Assembly (NCBI RefSeq): GCF_900091435.1
Contig: NZ_FMCS01000005.1
Coordinates: 186,001-250,000, forward strand
Source: Micromonospora chaiyaphumensis
GTDB taxonomy: Bacteria; Actinomycetota; Actinomycetes; Mycobacteriales; Micromonosporaceae
DNA length: 64,000 nt
Direction of reading: 5' to 3'
Below the pieces are notes generated by a model, which ran no database searches, was not told the DNA's origin, and saw only the letters and a program-made list of their open reading frames with translations. Below are positions 1 to 10,514 of the stretch, piece after piece; position 1 is the first letter of the stretch, and every line of letters begins with the position of its first letter. The position numbers and the translations under genes were made by a program.

Positions 1-1560
1 GACCTCGGCCACCACCGCGGCGTCGGCCCGGTCGCCGAGCAGCCGGCGCAGCGCCCGCTCGGCCGACGAGCCGACGGCCACCACGTACCCGGGCCGGGCC
101 GCCCGCCCCACCCGCTTCCAGTACGCCGGGTAGCGGTTCTGCCCGGGGCTCAGGTCACCGTCGAGCACCCCGCAGACCACCGCCTCGTCGGTGTTGAAGA
201 TCAGCCGGTTGCAGGTCCAGTAGTCCCCGTACACCTCGCGCAGGCCGGCCCGGCGCACCGCGTCGGCCAGCGCCCGGGCCTGGCGCTCCTCGGCCCGCAG
301 CGCCGGGGCGTCCGCCACGAACGCCACCGTGCCGGCCAGCGTGGCGGCCACCAGCGCGGCCAGCACCAGCGCGGCCAGCGCGCCGCCCGCCCGCGCCACC
401 CCGCCCGCCGTGGCCCGCACCGCGTACGCGGCCGCCCGCCACAGCGGCCAGAGCACCACCGGCAGCGAGATCTGGAGCACCGACAGGTACCGGGAGTTGC
501 CCAGCGGATCGGTCGCGGCCAGCGGGCTGCGCACGTACGCCAGCAGGGTCAACGCCGCGCCGACGACCAGGGCGAGGATCGCCACGGCCCGGACCCGCGC
601 GGCCGGGTCGCCGGCCCGGCGGAACGCGACAAGCCCGAGCACGGCGGCGGCCACCAGCAGCACCGGGTAGAGCAGCCCGAACCACTCGGCCCAGCGGGCA
701 CAGCCGTCCATGGGGCAGAGCCCGGAGGCCAGTGGCACCCCCTCCAGCAGCCCGCCGTGCAGCCGCTCCGACACCGACGGCGTCGCGCCGTCCTTGGTGC
801 TGATCTCCCGGAACACCGACAGCGAGTCCTGCCCGTCCGGGGCGACCAGGTTGTCCTTGATCACCGGCGCGACCCCGACCAGGAAGCCCGCCGCCAGCAG
901 CACCCCCGGCCAGCCCACCAGGTCCCGGGGCGCGGCCCACACCAGCACCAGCCCGGCCACCGCCAGGTAGGGCACGATCAGCCAGTCCGACCAGAGCGCC
1001 AGCCCGGCCAGCAGCCCGAACAGTCCGGTGGCCAGCCAGCGGTGCCGGACCCGGCGCTCGCCGAGGGCGACCGCGACCAGCAGCATGGCCAGCACCGCCG
1101 GTTTCACCTCCGGCCGGCCACCGACCACGGTGAGCTGGTCGCGGACGACCCGTTCGGAGCCGAGCGCCAGCAGGCCCACCACGAGGGTGGCCAGCCAGGG
1201 CGAGAAGAGCCGGCGGGTCAACCGGTACGCCAGCCACAGGAACACCGCGAACAGCGCCAGCAGCGGCAGCCGCAGCAGCGGCCAGCTCGCCCCCGCCCAG
1301 CCGACCAGCGGGGCCGCCAGGTAGGACTCCAGCACGCCCATGTAGCGCTGGCCGTAGAGGAAGACCGGCCGCTCGTCCCCGGTGGCGATGTGCAGGGCCG
1401 CCAGCCCGAACGTGGCCTCGTCGCTGTTCGAGGTGGGCAGGGTGAGCAGCGTCAGCACCAGCCGGTAGCCGACCCCGGCGACGCCGAGCACCAGCGCCAC
1501 CAGCGCCGGCCGGTCCAGCGCCGGACGCCACCGTCCCGGGTCCCGCTCTGGTGTCGACAC
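1..1560 (-). CDS. Membrane glycosyltransferase (GT-C/GT39-like), 3' end outside window
   Basis: The minus-strand frame is open from a GTG at 1560 to the window edge (520 codons, stop not reached). The protein is strongly hydrophobic with repeated Leu/Val/Ala membrane segments, the first at about residues 17-40. An acidic DE pair (residues 47-48, context SNSDEATFGL) sits in the first loop, as in GT-C enzymes of the ArnT/PMT/GT39 type, which use polyprenyl-phosphate sugars at the membrane. A soluble C-terminal part contains Cys-bearing segments (CNRLIF, AVVCGVL). A GGGGG tract lies 8 nt before the GTG. Specific donor and acceptor cannot be read from the sequence. The family assignment is moderately confident; the exact subfamily is open. 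Confidence 0.75.
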   Translation of the reverse strand, partial: MSTPERDPGRWRPALDRPALVALVLGVAGVGYRLVLTLLTLPTSNSDEATFGLAALHIATGDERPVFLYGQRYMGVLESYLAAPLVGWAGASWPLLRLPLLALFAVFLWLAYRLTRRLFSPWLATLVVGLLALGSERVVRDQLTVVGGRPEVKPAVLAMLLVAVALGERRVRHRWLATGLFGLLAGLALWSDWLIVPYLAVAGLVLVWAAPRDLVGWPGVLLAAGFLVGVAPVIKDNLVAPDGQDSLSVFREISTKDGATPSVSERLHGGLLEGVPLASGLCPMDGCARWAEWFGLLYPVLLVAAAVLGLVAFRRAGDPAARVRAVAILALVVGAALTLLAYVRSPLAATDPLGNSRYLSVLQISLPVVLWPLWRAAAYAVRATAGGVARAGGALAALVLAALVAATLAGTVAFVADAPALRAEERQARALADAVRRAGLREVYGDYWTCNRLIFNTDEAVVCGVLDGDLSPGQNRYPAYWKRVGRAARPGYVVAVGSSAERALRRLLGDRADAAVVAEV

Positions 1561-1678
1561 GACCAACGCCCCCGTCGTCGCCTCGACCGCAGTCTGTCAC
1601 GGGGGCGCCGGGCGGCGGGGTGGATCGGCGCAGACCACTCGCGTGGCCGGCCTGCCCGGGTTGTGGCAGGGTGACAGC

Positions 1679-2719
1679 GTGCCACCCACACCACCGGACC
1701 AACTGGCCGTGCCGCAGTTGCACCACGCCGCGCGGATCGAGGATGCCCTGCACAACCTGGTGGCGCGGCGGCTGCGGCGCACCGGGTGGCAGATCAACAT
1801 CATCGCGTACGCCGGGTACGGCGCCCCGGGCTGGGCGCGGGTCCTCTGCCGGGTGCTGCTCGGCCGCCCCGACACCCGGCAGCGCGGCCGGCTGGAGAAG
1901 GTCCGGGGCTGGCGCAGCTTCACCACCCTGCCGGCCAAGTACGCGAAGGTCACCATCGAGGCCGGCGGCGTCAGCCAGGAGACGACCGCGGACCGCAGCG
2001 GCTTCGTGGACACCGTCATCAAGGCCGACTTCACCCCGGGCTGGGGCTGCGTACGCCTCAGCGTGCCCGACGCCGAGCCGGTGGAGGCGCTGGTCCGCAT
2101 CCTCGACCCGGAGGTCCGCTTCGGCATCCTCTCCGACATCGACGACACGGTCATGGTGACCGCGCTGCCCCGGCCGCTGCTCGCCGCGTGGAACACCTTC
2201 GTCCTCGACGAGCACGCCCGGGCCGCCGTCCCCGGCATGGCGGTGCTGTACGAGCGGCTGGTCACCGCCCACCCCGGCGCACCCGTCTTCTACCTCTCCA
2301 CCGGCGCCTGGAACGTCGCGCCCACGCTGACCCGGTTCCTGTCCCGGCACCTCTACCCGGCCGGGCCGCTGCTGCTCACCGACTGGGGGCCGACCGCCGA
2401 CCGCTGGTTCCGCAGCGGCCGGGAGCACAAGCGGGCCACCCTGGCCCGGCTGGCGCGGGAGTTCCCCGACGTCCGCTGGCTGCTCATCGGCGACGACGGG
2501 CAGCACGACCAGGAGATCTACCGCGAGTTCGCCGCCGCCCACCCGGACAACGTGGCCGGGGTGGCGATCCGCCGGCTCTCGCCCACCCAGTCGGTCCTCG
2601 CGGGCAGCCTGCCCACGCCCGCGGGCCGCCCGTCCGCCGGCCCGGTGGGCCAGAAGTGGCTGGCCGCCCCCGACGGCGCCGGCCTCTGGAAACTCCTCCG
2701 CGAAGCCGGCCTGGTCTGA
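1679..2719 (+). CDS. DUF2183 (APP1-like) phosphatase domain protein
   Basis: The 346-residue product has a conserved N-terminal region (ARIEDALHNLVARRLRR; GYGAPGWARVLCR) followed by a HAD-like catalytic motif SDIDDTV around D153/D155. Later come the STGAWN and LLIGDDGQHDQEIY segments typical of the DUF2183/APP1 family, whose yeast member is an Mg-dependent phosphatidate phosphatase. A lipid-phosphate phosphatase role is inferred from the family. No signal peptide or clear membrane span is seen. I chose the GTG at 1679 because AGGGTG lies just upstream; an in-frame GTG at 1643 would add 12 residues but lacks a ribosome site. It is monocistronic and diverges from the upstream glycosyltransferase gene. 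Confidence 0.82.
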   Translation: MPPTPPDQLAVPQLHHAARIEDALHNLVARRLRRTGWQINIIAYAGYGAPGWARVLCRVLLGRPDTRQRGRLEKVRGWRSFTTLPAKYAKVTIEAGGVSQETTADRSGFVDTVIKADFTPGWGCVRLSVPDAEPVEALVRILDPEVRFGILSDIDDTVMVTALPRPLLAAWNTFVLDEHARAAVPGMAVLYERLVTAHPGAPVFYLSTGAWNVAPTLTRFLSRHLYPAGPLLLTDWGPTADRWFRSGREHKRATLARLAREFPDVRWLLIGDDGQHDQEIYREFAAAHPDNVAGVAIRRLSPTQSVLAGSLPTPAGRPSAGPVGQKWLAAPDGAGLWKLLREAGLV

Positions 2720-2754
2720 CCCTCGCCTTCCCCGCTGCCCTGCGGGACCCCTCC

Positions 2755-2860
2755 CCGCCGTCGATCCCGCTCCCCGCCGTCGATCCCGCTCTCCGCCGTC
2801 GATCCCGCTCTCCGCCGTCGATCCCGCTCTCCGCCGTCGATCCCGCTCTCCGCCGTCGAT
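2755..2860. repeat. 19-bp tandem repeat, five full copies plus partial
   Basis: The unit CCGCCGTCGATCCCGCTCT starts at 2755, 2774, 2793, 2812 and 2831, with a sixth partial copy (2850-2860) that merges into the left arm of the palindrome that follows. Copy 1 differs from the others only in its last base. The array lies downstream of the DUF2183 stop codon and is non-coding on the plus strand. Confidence 0.9.
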
Positions 2861-2914
2861 CATGAAGTTGGCGGCGAAGTTGATCTCCTCTGGTGCCGCC
2901 AACTTCATGATCGA
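2856..2914. terminator. 20-bp perfect palindrome, probable bidirectional terminator
   Basis: TCGATCATGAAGTTGGCGGC (2856-2875) is perfectly complementary to 2895-2914, with a 19-nt loop. It sits between two convergent genes (DUF2183 ending 2719, secreted protein ending 2958), a natural terminator position. There is no U-tract, as is usual in high-GC actinobacteria. The palindrome could equally be a dispersed repetitive element that serves as a terminator. Confidence 0.7.
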
Positions 2915-2957
2915 TCGGGGATGACGACGGGTTTGTCGCGGTGGGCGAGCGGCTGGG

Positions 2958-4658
2958 TTAGTTGGTGGTGGGTTGGGCCGTGCCTTCCTTGGCCGGGTCG
3001 GGGGTCATGCCGGTTGCTTCCGAGCCGTCCTGCTGGTCGGCGCCGGCGCTCCCGGCGCCGGCGTCCTGGCCGGGGTCGCCCGGGGCGCAGCCCGGCACGC
3101 TCGGGTCGGCCACCATGTACGCCTGGCCCTGATTCTGGCCCGCCTGGTTCATGCCCTGCTTCTGGCCGGCCTGGCCCCGGCCGTTGCTCTGGCCCTTGCC
3201 CTGGCCCTGGTTCCCCTGGCCCTGGTTTTCCTGATCCATGCCCTGGCCGGCCTGGTTCGTGCCCTGGTCCTGATCCGCCTGGTTCATGCCCGAGCCGGCG
3301 TCCTGTCCGCCGCCCGCCTGCTCGGCGTCCTGACCCTGGCCCACGCCCTTGCCCCGGCCCTGGCCGGCGTTCTGGCCCGGGCCGCGCTGGTCGTCGGCGG
3401 CCTGGCGGGCGGCGCGGATCTGCTGGACGATCGCCCGCAGTTGCTGGATGCGCGCCCGGATCTGCTGGAGCCGCTCCGCGACCCGCGCTCCGGCGTTCCC
3501 GGCCTGCTGCCCGTCCGCGCCCTGCTGACCGTTCGCCGCCTGATCCTCGTCCTGCCCGGCCGCGCCCTGCTGGTCCGCGCCCTCTTGGCCACCGGCATCC
3601 TGCTCGCCGCCCGAGGCATCACCGGCCTGTCCGTCACCGGCCTGTCCGTCACCGGCCTGTCCGTCACCGGCCTGCTGGTCGTCGCCGGCCTGCTGCTCAT
3701 CCTGGGCGTCGCCGTCCTGTTGCTCGTCGCCGGCCTGTTCGTCGCCCGCCTGCTGGTCATCCTGCGCGCCGCCGGCCTGCTCGCTGCCGCCCGCCTGCTG
3801 GCCCTCCAGCGCGGCCTGCACGATGTTGGCGATCTGCCCGAGTAGTCCGCTGATCGCGCTGATGACGGCAGCGGCCCGTTCCGCGCCACCCGCCGCAGCG
3901 CCAGCCGCGCCACCGGCTCCACCAGCCTGGCTACCGCCCTTGCCGGCTCCACCGCCCTTGCCGGCTCCACCGGCCTTACCGGCTCCTCCGGCCTGGCCGC
4001 CGGCCTCGTCGGCTCCACCGGCCTTACCGGCTCCTCCGGCCTGGCCACCGGCCTCGGCAGCCCCACCGGCCTGGTCGGCTCCGCCGGCCGCGGCACCGGG
4101 CGCCCCAGCCCCGCCGGCCGAACCACCGGCAGCGCCGGACTTACCGGCCTGTGCGTCCTGAGCGCCCTGCACGATGCCGCGAACGCCGCCGAACAAACCG
4201 GCGAGCCGTTTCACCCGCGCCTCGGTCACCTGCGGGTCGACGAGCTGGCCGGAGCGTTCGCCGGTCATCTGGCCGGTGACCGCCCAGGCCCGGTCGAGCT
4301 GGGTGGCCATCGCCTGCTCCCACGGCACCTCGGGGCAGGCCGCCCCGGCCACCTCGACCGTGCCGGTGCAGCCGGCCGCGGCCCGGCGCTGCTGGATGAG
4401 GTCGACCACGGCCTGCCGGTTGGCGATCCGGGCCACCGAGTTGGCGTCCGGGTTGCGGCGCTGGTCGGCGATGAAGGTCAGGTTGTTGCGCAGGGCGGTG
4501 TCCAGGCCCTGGCAGTTCTCCGCGGCCTGACCGACCCCGGTCGCGACCGCGAACGCCGTCCCGGCGGTCAGCGCCAGCGCGACGCCGGCGGCGATCTTCC
4601 GGTTCCGGGACGGGTGCCCCGTTCCGCGTCGCCCGGTTGTGCCTCTGCTCCACGCCAT
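2958..4658 (-). CDS. Secreted low-complexity Ala/Gly/Gln-rich protein, function unknown
   Basis: The 566-residue protein starts at an ATG preceded by GGAGGAG. A twin-Arg/Lys-rich N terminus and hydrophobic stretch (about residues 20-46, IAAGVALALTAGTAFA) form a signal peptide. A compact region (about 47-175) has four Cys (ENCQG, AAGCTG, AACPEV among them) and predicted helices. Beyond this, about 350 residues are repeats of AGG/AGKAGG/QAGDGQAGD/NQAGQ type, rich in A, G, Q, D and N. One more Cys lies near the C terminus (VPGCAPGDPG). I do not recognise a domain. A cell-envelope or extracellular matrix protein is plausible. The repeats are encoded by near-identical DNA units, so the length probably varies between strains. 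Confidence 0.8.
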   Translation of the reverse strand: MAWSRGTTGRRGTGHPSRNRKIAAGVALALTAGTAFAVATGVGQAAENCQGLDTALRNNLTFIADQRRNPDANSVARIANRQAVVDLIQQRRAAAGCTGTVEVAGAACPEVPWEQAMATQLDRAWAVTGQMTGERSGQLVDPQVTEARVKRLAGLFGGVRGIVQGAQDAQAGKSGAAGGSAGGAGAPGAAAGGADQAGGAAEAGGQAGGAGKAGGADEAGGQAGGAGKAGGAGKGGGAGKGGSQAGGAGGAAGAAAGGAERAAAVISAISGLLGQIANIVQAALEGQQAGGSEQAGGAQDDQQAGDEQAGDEQQDGDAQDEQQAGDDQQAGDGQAGDGQAGDGQAGDASGGEQDAGGQEGADQQGAAGQDEDQAANGQQGADGQQAGNAGARVAERLQQIRARIQQLRAIVQQIRAARQAADDQRGPGQNAGQGRGKGVGQGQDAEQAGGGQDAGSGMNQADQDQGTNQAGQGMDQENQGQGNQGQGKGQSNGRGQAGQKQGMNQAGQNQGQAYMVADPSVPGCAPGDPGQDAGAGSAGADQQDGSEATGMTPDPAKEGTAQPTTN

Positions 4659-4696
4659 CGAAGCTCCTCCGCCTCGTCCGTCACGGTGTCCGGCAA

Positions 4697-4736
4697 CCGT
4701 TCAGCGGTACGGAGGGTGACGCCCGTCCGTTCAGCG
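4697..4736. promoter_or_regulatory. Paired direct repeat CCGTTCAGCG, possible operator
   Basis: CCGTTCAGCG occurs at 4697-4706 and again at 4727-4736, exactly 30 bp apart (about three helical turns), upstream of the secreted low-complexity protein, whose ATG is at 4658 on the minus strand. The equal phasing suggests a dimeric regulator site. This is inference only. Confidence 0.35.
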
Positions 4737-4825
4737 CGGGGGCGGGACCGCGCAATTTCTCCACTCAGCGTAGGGATTGCGGGGGACGGCGTTACTCACT
4801 GTGCATCTCGGGCGCGATGTCGAGA

Positions 4826-4872
4826 GATCTTGGCGGGTTACCGTCGGCCACGAACGGCAACTCGCCAAGATC
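4826..4872. terminator. GATCTTGG-type palindrome 3' of glgB
   Basis: GATCTTGGCG (4826-4835) pairs perfectly with 4863-4872, and the inner bases continue as an imperfect stem (TTACCGT against ACGGCAA). It lies 3' of the minus-strand glgA-glgE-glgB operon, so it is a likely terminator. Its sequence is related to the palindrome at 28261-28307, which indicates a dispersed family in this genome. Confidence 0.6.
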
Positions 4873-4878
4873 CGGCAC

Positions 4879-4960
4879 GAGCACCGAGCACCGAGCACCG
4901 AGCACCAGGCACCGAGCACCGAGCACTGAGCACCGAGCACCGCGCCGAGCACCGCGCACC
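4879..4960. repeat. Heptanucleotide tandem repeat GAGCACC
   Basis: Starting at 4879 there are nine head-to-tail 7-bp units (GAGCACC, with AGGCACC and GAGCACT variants). They are followed by a 5-bp remnant and two more units to 4960. The array lies about 20 bp past the glgB stop. A 7-bp unit does not keep reading frame, consistent with a non-coding 3' region. The intergenic stretch 4659-4979 otherwise holds only the palindrome and direct repeats listed separately. Confidence 0.85.
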
Positions 4961-4979
4961 GACCAGCGGTGCCGCCGGC

Positions 4980-7069
<2,090 letters not shown>

Positions 7070-7082
<13 letters not shown>

Positions 7083-9172
7083 CGTGCGTCGTCCTTCGCG
7101 GCCGGTGCGGTCGGGGCGGTGCCGCCGGAGAGGTCGGCGGGTACGTCTTCGACGGTCAGGTCGGCCGCCGCGGGGGCCGGCGGCGCGGCTTCGGGCTCGG
7201 GCGGCGCGGCGGGCCGCCGCACCGTGAACACGTGCGCGGGTTGCAGGTACGGGTCGAGCCGCACCGCGTTGCGCTGCCCCCAGTCGTAGTCGGCGCCGGT
7301 CAGCTCGTCGTGCACGGTGAACCGCTCGTGCCAGTCGAAGCCGAGCGCCGGCATGTCCAGCGTGGTGTTGCCCCACTGCACGGCGCGGGAGTCGAACGAG
7401 CAGACCACGATCACCGTGTTGCCGGTGTCCGGGTCGTGCTTGGACCAGCAGAGCAGGGCCGGGTTGTCGATGTCGTGGAAGCGCAGGTTGCGCAGCCGGT
7501 GCAGGGCGGGGTTGTCCCGGCGGACCCGGTTGAGCGTGGCGATGAACGGGGCCAGCGAGCGGCCGTGCTCCTGCGCGCCGGCCCAGTCCCGGGGGCGCAA
7601 CTCGTACTTCTCGTTGTCCAGGTACTCCTCGGCGCCGGGGCGGGCGACGTGCTCGAACAGCTCGTAGCCGGCGTACATGCCCCAGGAGGGGGAGAGCAGC
7701 GCGGCCAGCACCGCCCGGATCTTGAACATCGGCGGGCCGCCGTGCTGCAGTGACTCGTGCAGGATGTCCGGGGTGTTGGGCCAGAAGTTGGGTCGCATGT
7801 AGTCGGCCGCCGCGACCAGCTCCGTGCAGTACTCCCGCATCTCGGCCGCCGACGTGCGCCAGGTGAAATAGGTGTACGACTGGGTGAAGCCGATCTTTCC
7901 GAGGCCGTGCATGATCGCCGGGCGGGTGAACGCCTCGGCGAGGAAGAGCACGTCCGGGTCGACCTTCTTGACCTCCCAGATGAGCCAGTGCCAGAAGTCG
8001 AACGGCTTGGTGTGCGGGTTGTCGACGCGGAAGATCCGGATCCCCTCGCCGACCCAGTGCAGCACCACCCGCAGGATCTCCGCCCGGATGCCCTCCGGGT
8101 CGTTGTCGAAGTTCAGCGGGTAGATGTCCTGGTACTTCTTCGGCGGGTTCTCGGCGTACGCGATGCTGCCGTCGGCCCGGGTGGTGAACCACTCCGGGTG
8201 CTCGGTCACCCACGGGTGGTCGGGGGCGCACTGCAACGCCAGGTCCATGGCGACCTCGAGGCCCTGCTCGGCGGCCGCGGCGACGAAGTCGCGGAAGTCG
8301 TCCGGCGTACCCAGGTCGGGGTGGATGGCGTCGTGGCCGCCCTCGGCCGCGCCGATGGCCCACGGCGAGCCGACGTCGTCCGGCCCGGCGGTGAGCGCGT
8401 TGTTGGGGCCCTTGCGGTTGACCCGGCCGATGGGGTGGATCGGCGGCAGGTAGAGCACGTCGAAGCCCATGGCGGCGACGCCGGGCAGGCGTTCCAGGGC
8501 GGTGACGAAGGTGCCGGACCGGGCGGGCGCGTCGACGGTGGCCGGAATCGCGCCCTCGGAACGGGGGAAGAACTCGTACCAGGCGGAGAAGAGCGCCCGC
8601 GGCCGGTCGACCCAGAGGGTGTGCTCGTCGCCGGTGGTGACCAGCTCGCGCACCGGGTGGTCCCAGAGCAGCGGGGCCAGGTCGAGCGCCGGGCCGACCC
8701 GCCGGGGCAGCTCGGCGTCGTCGTCGCGCAGCGCGGTCACCGCCGCCCGGACCCGCTGCTGGTCGGCGGCCGGCACGAGGTCGAGGGCGGCCTCCAGCAC
8801 CCGGGCGCCCTCGGCCAGGTCGTTGGCCAGCTCGGCCGGGCCCTGGCCGGCCGCGACCTTCTTGGTGACGGCGTTCTGCCAGGTCAGGTACGGGTCCTGG
8901 AACGCCTCGACGGTGAACCGCCAGGTGCCCACCGCGTCGGGGCGGATGGTGGCGTGCCAGCGGTCCTGGCCGGGCTCGCCGGGGCGCATCCGGGTGAACG
9001 GGCGGGCGGCGCCGTCCGGGCCGAGCCAGACCACGTTGCACCCGAGCGCGTCGTGGCCCTCGCGGTAGGCGCGGGCCGACACGGGCACGATCTCGCCGAC
9101 CACCGCCTTGGCCGGGTAGCGACCGCAGGCGACGACGGGGGAGACGTCTTCGATCGGGAACCGTCCAGTCAC
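7070..9172 (-). CDS. glgE: Alpha-1,4-glucan:maltose-1-phosphate maltosyltransferase GlgE
   Basis: The 700-residue GH13_3 enzyme extends alpha-glucan with maltosyl units from maltose-1-phosphate. N-terminal segments ([12 protein letters not shown]) and the long helical insert are typical of GlgE. The catalytic nucleophile is D384 in [17 protein letters not shown] and the acid/base is E413 in FLAEAFTRP; the 29-residue spacing matches characterised GlgE. MALQ/APDHPWV and [11 protein letters not shown] are further family blocks. An unusual Pro/Ala-rich C-terminal extension of about 45 residues ([13 protein letters not shown]) overlaps the glgB start. The GTG at 9172 follows AGTAGG. The gene lies 38 nt downstream of glgA in one operon. 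Confidence 0.95.
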
Positions 9173-9210
9173 CGGTTCAACCTACTGCCCGAGATCGCTT
9201 CGCGCTCAAG

Positions 9211-10419
9211 TCAGCCGGCGGCGCCCACCGACCGGTACACCTCCAGCGTCCGCTGCGCCATGGTGTCCCAGGAGAAGTGTTCGACGGCTCGGCGGCGGCC
9301 GGCGAGACCGAACTCCTCCGCCCGCTTCTCGTCGGCCAGCAGGTCGTTGATGGTCGCCGCCAGGTCGGCCACGAAGCGCTCCGGGTCCAGCGGCCGGCCG
9401 CTGCCGTCGCCGGCCTGCTCGATGGGGACCAGCAGCCCGGTCTCGCCGTCGGCGACCACCTCGGGGATGCCGCCGGTGGCGGTGGCCACCACGGCCGTCT
9501 CGCAGGCCATCGCCTCCAGGTTGACGATGCCCATCGGCTCGTAGACGGACGGGCAGACGAAGATCGTGGCGTGGGTGAGCACCTGGATCACCTCGTGCTT
9601 GGGCAGCATCTCGGCGATCCAGATCACGCCCGAGCGGCCGGCCCGCAGCTCGGCGACCAGGCCCTCCACCTCGGCGGCGATCTCCGGGGTGTCGGGAGCG
9701 CCGGCCAGCAGCACGAGCTGGGTGTCGGCGGGCAGCTCCCGGGCCGCGCGCAGCAGGTACGGCAGGCCCTTCTGCCGGGTGATCCGGCCGACGTAGACCA
9801 CGCTGGGGCGGGCCGGGTCGATGCCGAGCCGGTCCACCACGTCGGTGCCGGTGTCCGGGGCGTACTGCACGGTGTCGATGCCGTTGTAGACGACCCGCAC
9901 CCGGTCCGGGTTGACCTCCGGGTACGCGGTCAGCACGTCGCGCCGCATCCCCTCGCTCACCGCGATGACCGTGTCGGCGGCCTCGAACGCGACCCGCTCG
10001 CACCACGACGAGAGCGCGTATCCGCCGCCGAGCTGCTCGGCCTTCCAGGGGCGCAGCGGCTCCAGGCTGTGCGCGGTCACCACGTGCGGCACCCCGTGCA
10101 GCAGCTTCGCGGTGTGCCCGGCCAGGTTGGCGTACCAGGTGTGGCTGTGCACCACGCCGGTGCCGGCCGTGCCGGCGGCCATCTCCAGGTCGACGCCCAT
10201 GGTGCGCAGCGCGGGGTTCGCGCCGGCCAGCGCCGCCGGCTCGGCGTACGCGGTGACGCCGGGCTCGTCGCGGGGCCCGCCGAAGCAGTGCACGCGCACG
10301 TCGGCGAGGCGGCGCAACTCGCGCGCCAGGTACTCGACGTGCACCCCGGCCCCGCCGTAGACCTCCGGCGGGTACTCCCGGGTCAGCAGGTCGACGCGCA
10401 GCCGTGCGGAATCGCTCAT
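9211..10419 (-). CDS. glgA: GT4 glucosyltransferase GlgA/GlgM type (maltose-1-phosphate synthase)
   Basis: The 402-residue GT4 protein opens with LTREYPPEVYGGAGVHVEYL and carries VVHSHTWY, TAHSLEPLRPWK, GRITRQKG and CPSVYEPMGIVNLEAMAC (EX7E). These blocks match what I recall of mycobacterial GlgM (Rv1212c), which condenses ADP-glucose and glucose-1-phosphate into maltose-1-phosphate, the GlgE substrate. The divergent arrangement with glgC is also as in mycobacteria. The start is the ATG at 10419: TAGGGT lies 7 nt upstream, fitting a leaderless promoter, and it overlaps the alternative GTG at 10428. Many annotations call this family glycogen synthase; the GlgM role is inferred from similarity and from glgE next door. 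Confidence 0.92.
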   Translation of the reverse strand: MSDSARLRVDLLTREYPPEVYGGAGVHVEYLARELRRLADVRVHCFGGPRDEPGVTAYAEPAALAGANPALRTMGVDLEMAAGTAGTGVVHSHTWYANLAGHTAKLLHGVPHVVTAHSLEPLRPWKAEQLGGGYALSSWCERVAFEAADTVIAVSEGMRRDVLTAYPEVNPDRVRVVYNGIDTVQYAPDTGTDVVDRLGIDPARPSVVYVGRITRQKGLPYLLRAARELPADTQLVLLAGAPDTPEIAAEVEGLVAELRAGRSGVIWIAEMLPKHEVIQVLTHATIFVCPSVYEPMGIVNLEAMACETAVVATATGGIPEVVADGETGLLVPIEQAGDGSGRPLDPERFVADLAATINDLLADEKRAEEFGLAGRRRAVEHFSWDTMAQRTLEVYRSVGAAG

Positions 10420-10426
10420 GCCCGGC

Positions 10427-10432
10427 ACCCTA
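10427..10432 (-). promoter_or_regulatory. Leaderless -10 element of glgA
   Basis: TAGGGT on the minus strand ends 7 nt before the glgA ATG, the spacing of actinobacterial leaderless promoters. The element lies in the 95-bp divergent glgA/glgC intergenic region. Confidence 0.5.
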
Positions 10433-10502
10433 GCGCGCTTTCGCGCCCCGCACCGGGTGCGGAAACGTGCCCGTACGAGTGGTGAAGTCGGTGCGGTATG
10501 GA

Positions 10503-10508
10503 TAGCGT
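10503..10508 (+). promoter_or_regulatory. Leaderless -10 element of glgC
   Basis: TAGCGT ends 6 nt before the glgC ATG at 10515, and no Shine-Dalgarno sequence is present. A weak -35 (TGGTGA, 10480-10485) lies 17 nt upstream. Confidence 0.5.
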
Positions 10509-10514
10509 CTGAGC

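Noticed and set aside
155..2908. Very long minus-strand open frame (917 codons) over the glycosyltransferase and DUF2183 region
   Set aside because: Its translation is Arg/Gly/Pro/Ala low complexity, typical of a GC-rich shadow frame. The membrane glycosyltransferase and DUF2183 frames give recognisable proteins instead.
4879..4960. Possible CRISPR-like repeat array
   Set aside because: Units are 7 bp, contiguous and lack spacers; there are no cas genes. It is a simple tandem repeat.
10420..10428. GTG at 10428 as glgA start
   Set aside because: It overlaps the TAGGGT -10 element; the ATG at 10419 is at leaderless spacing and matches the conserved N terminus.
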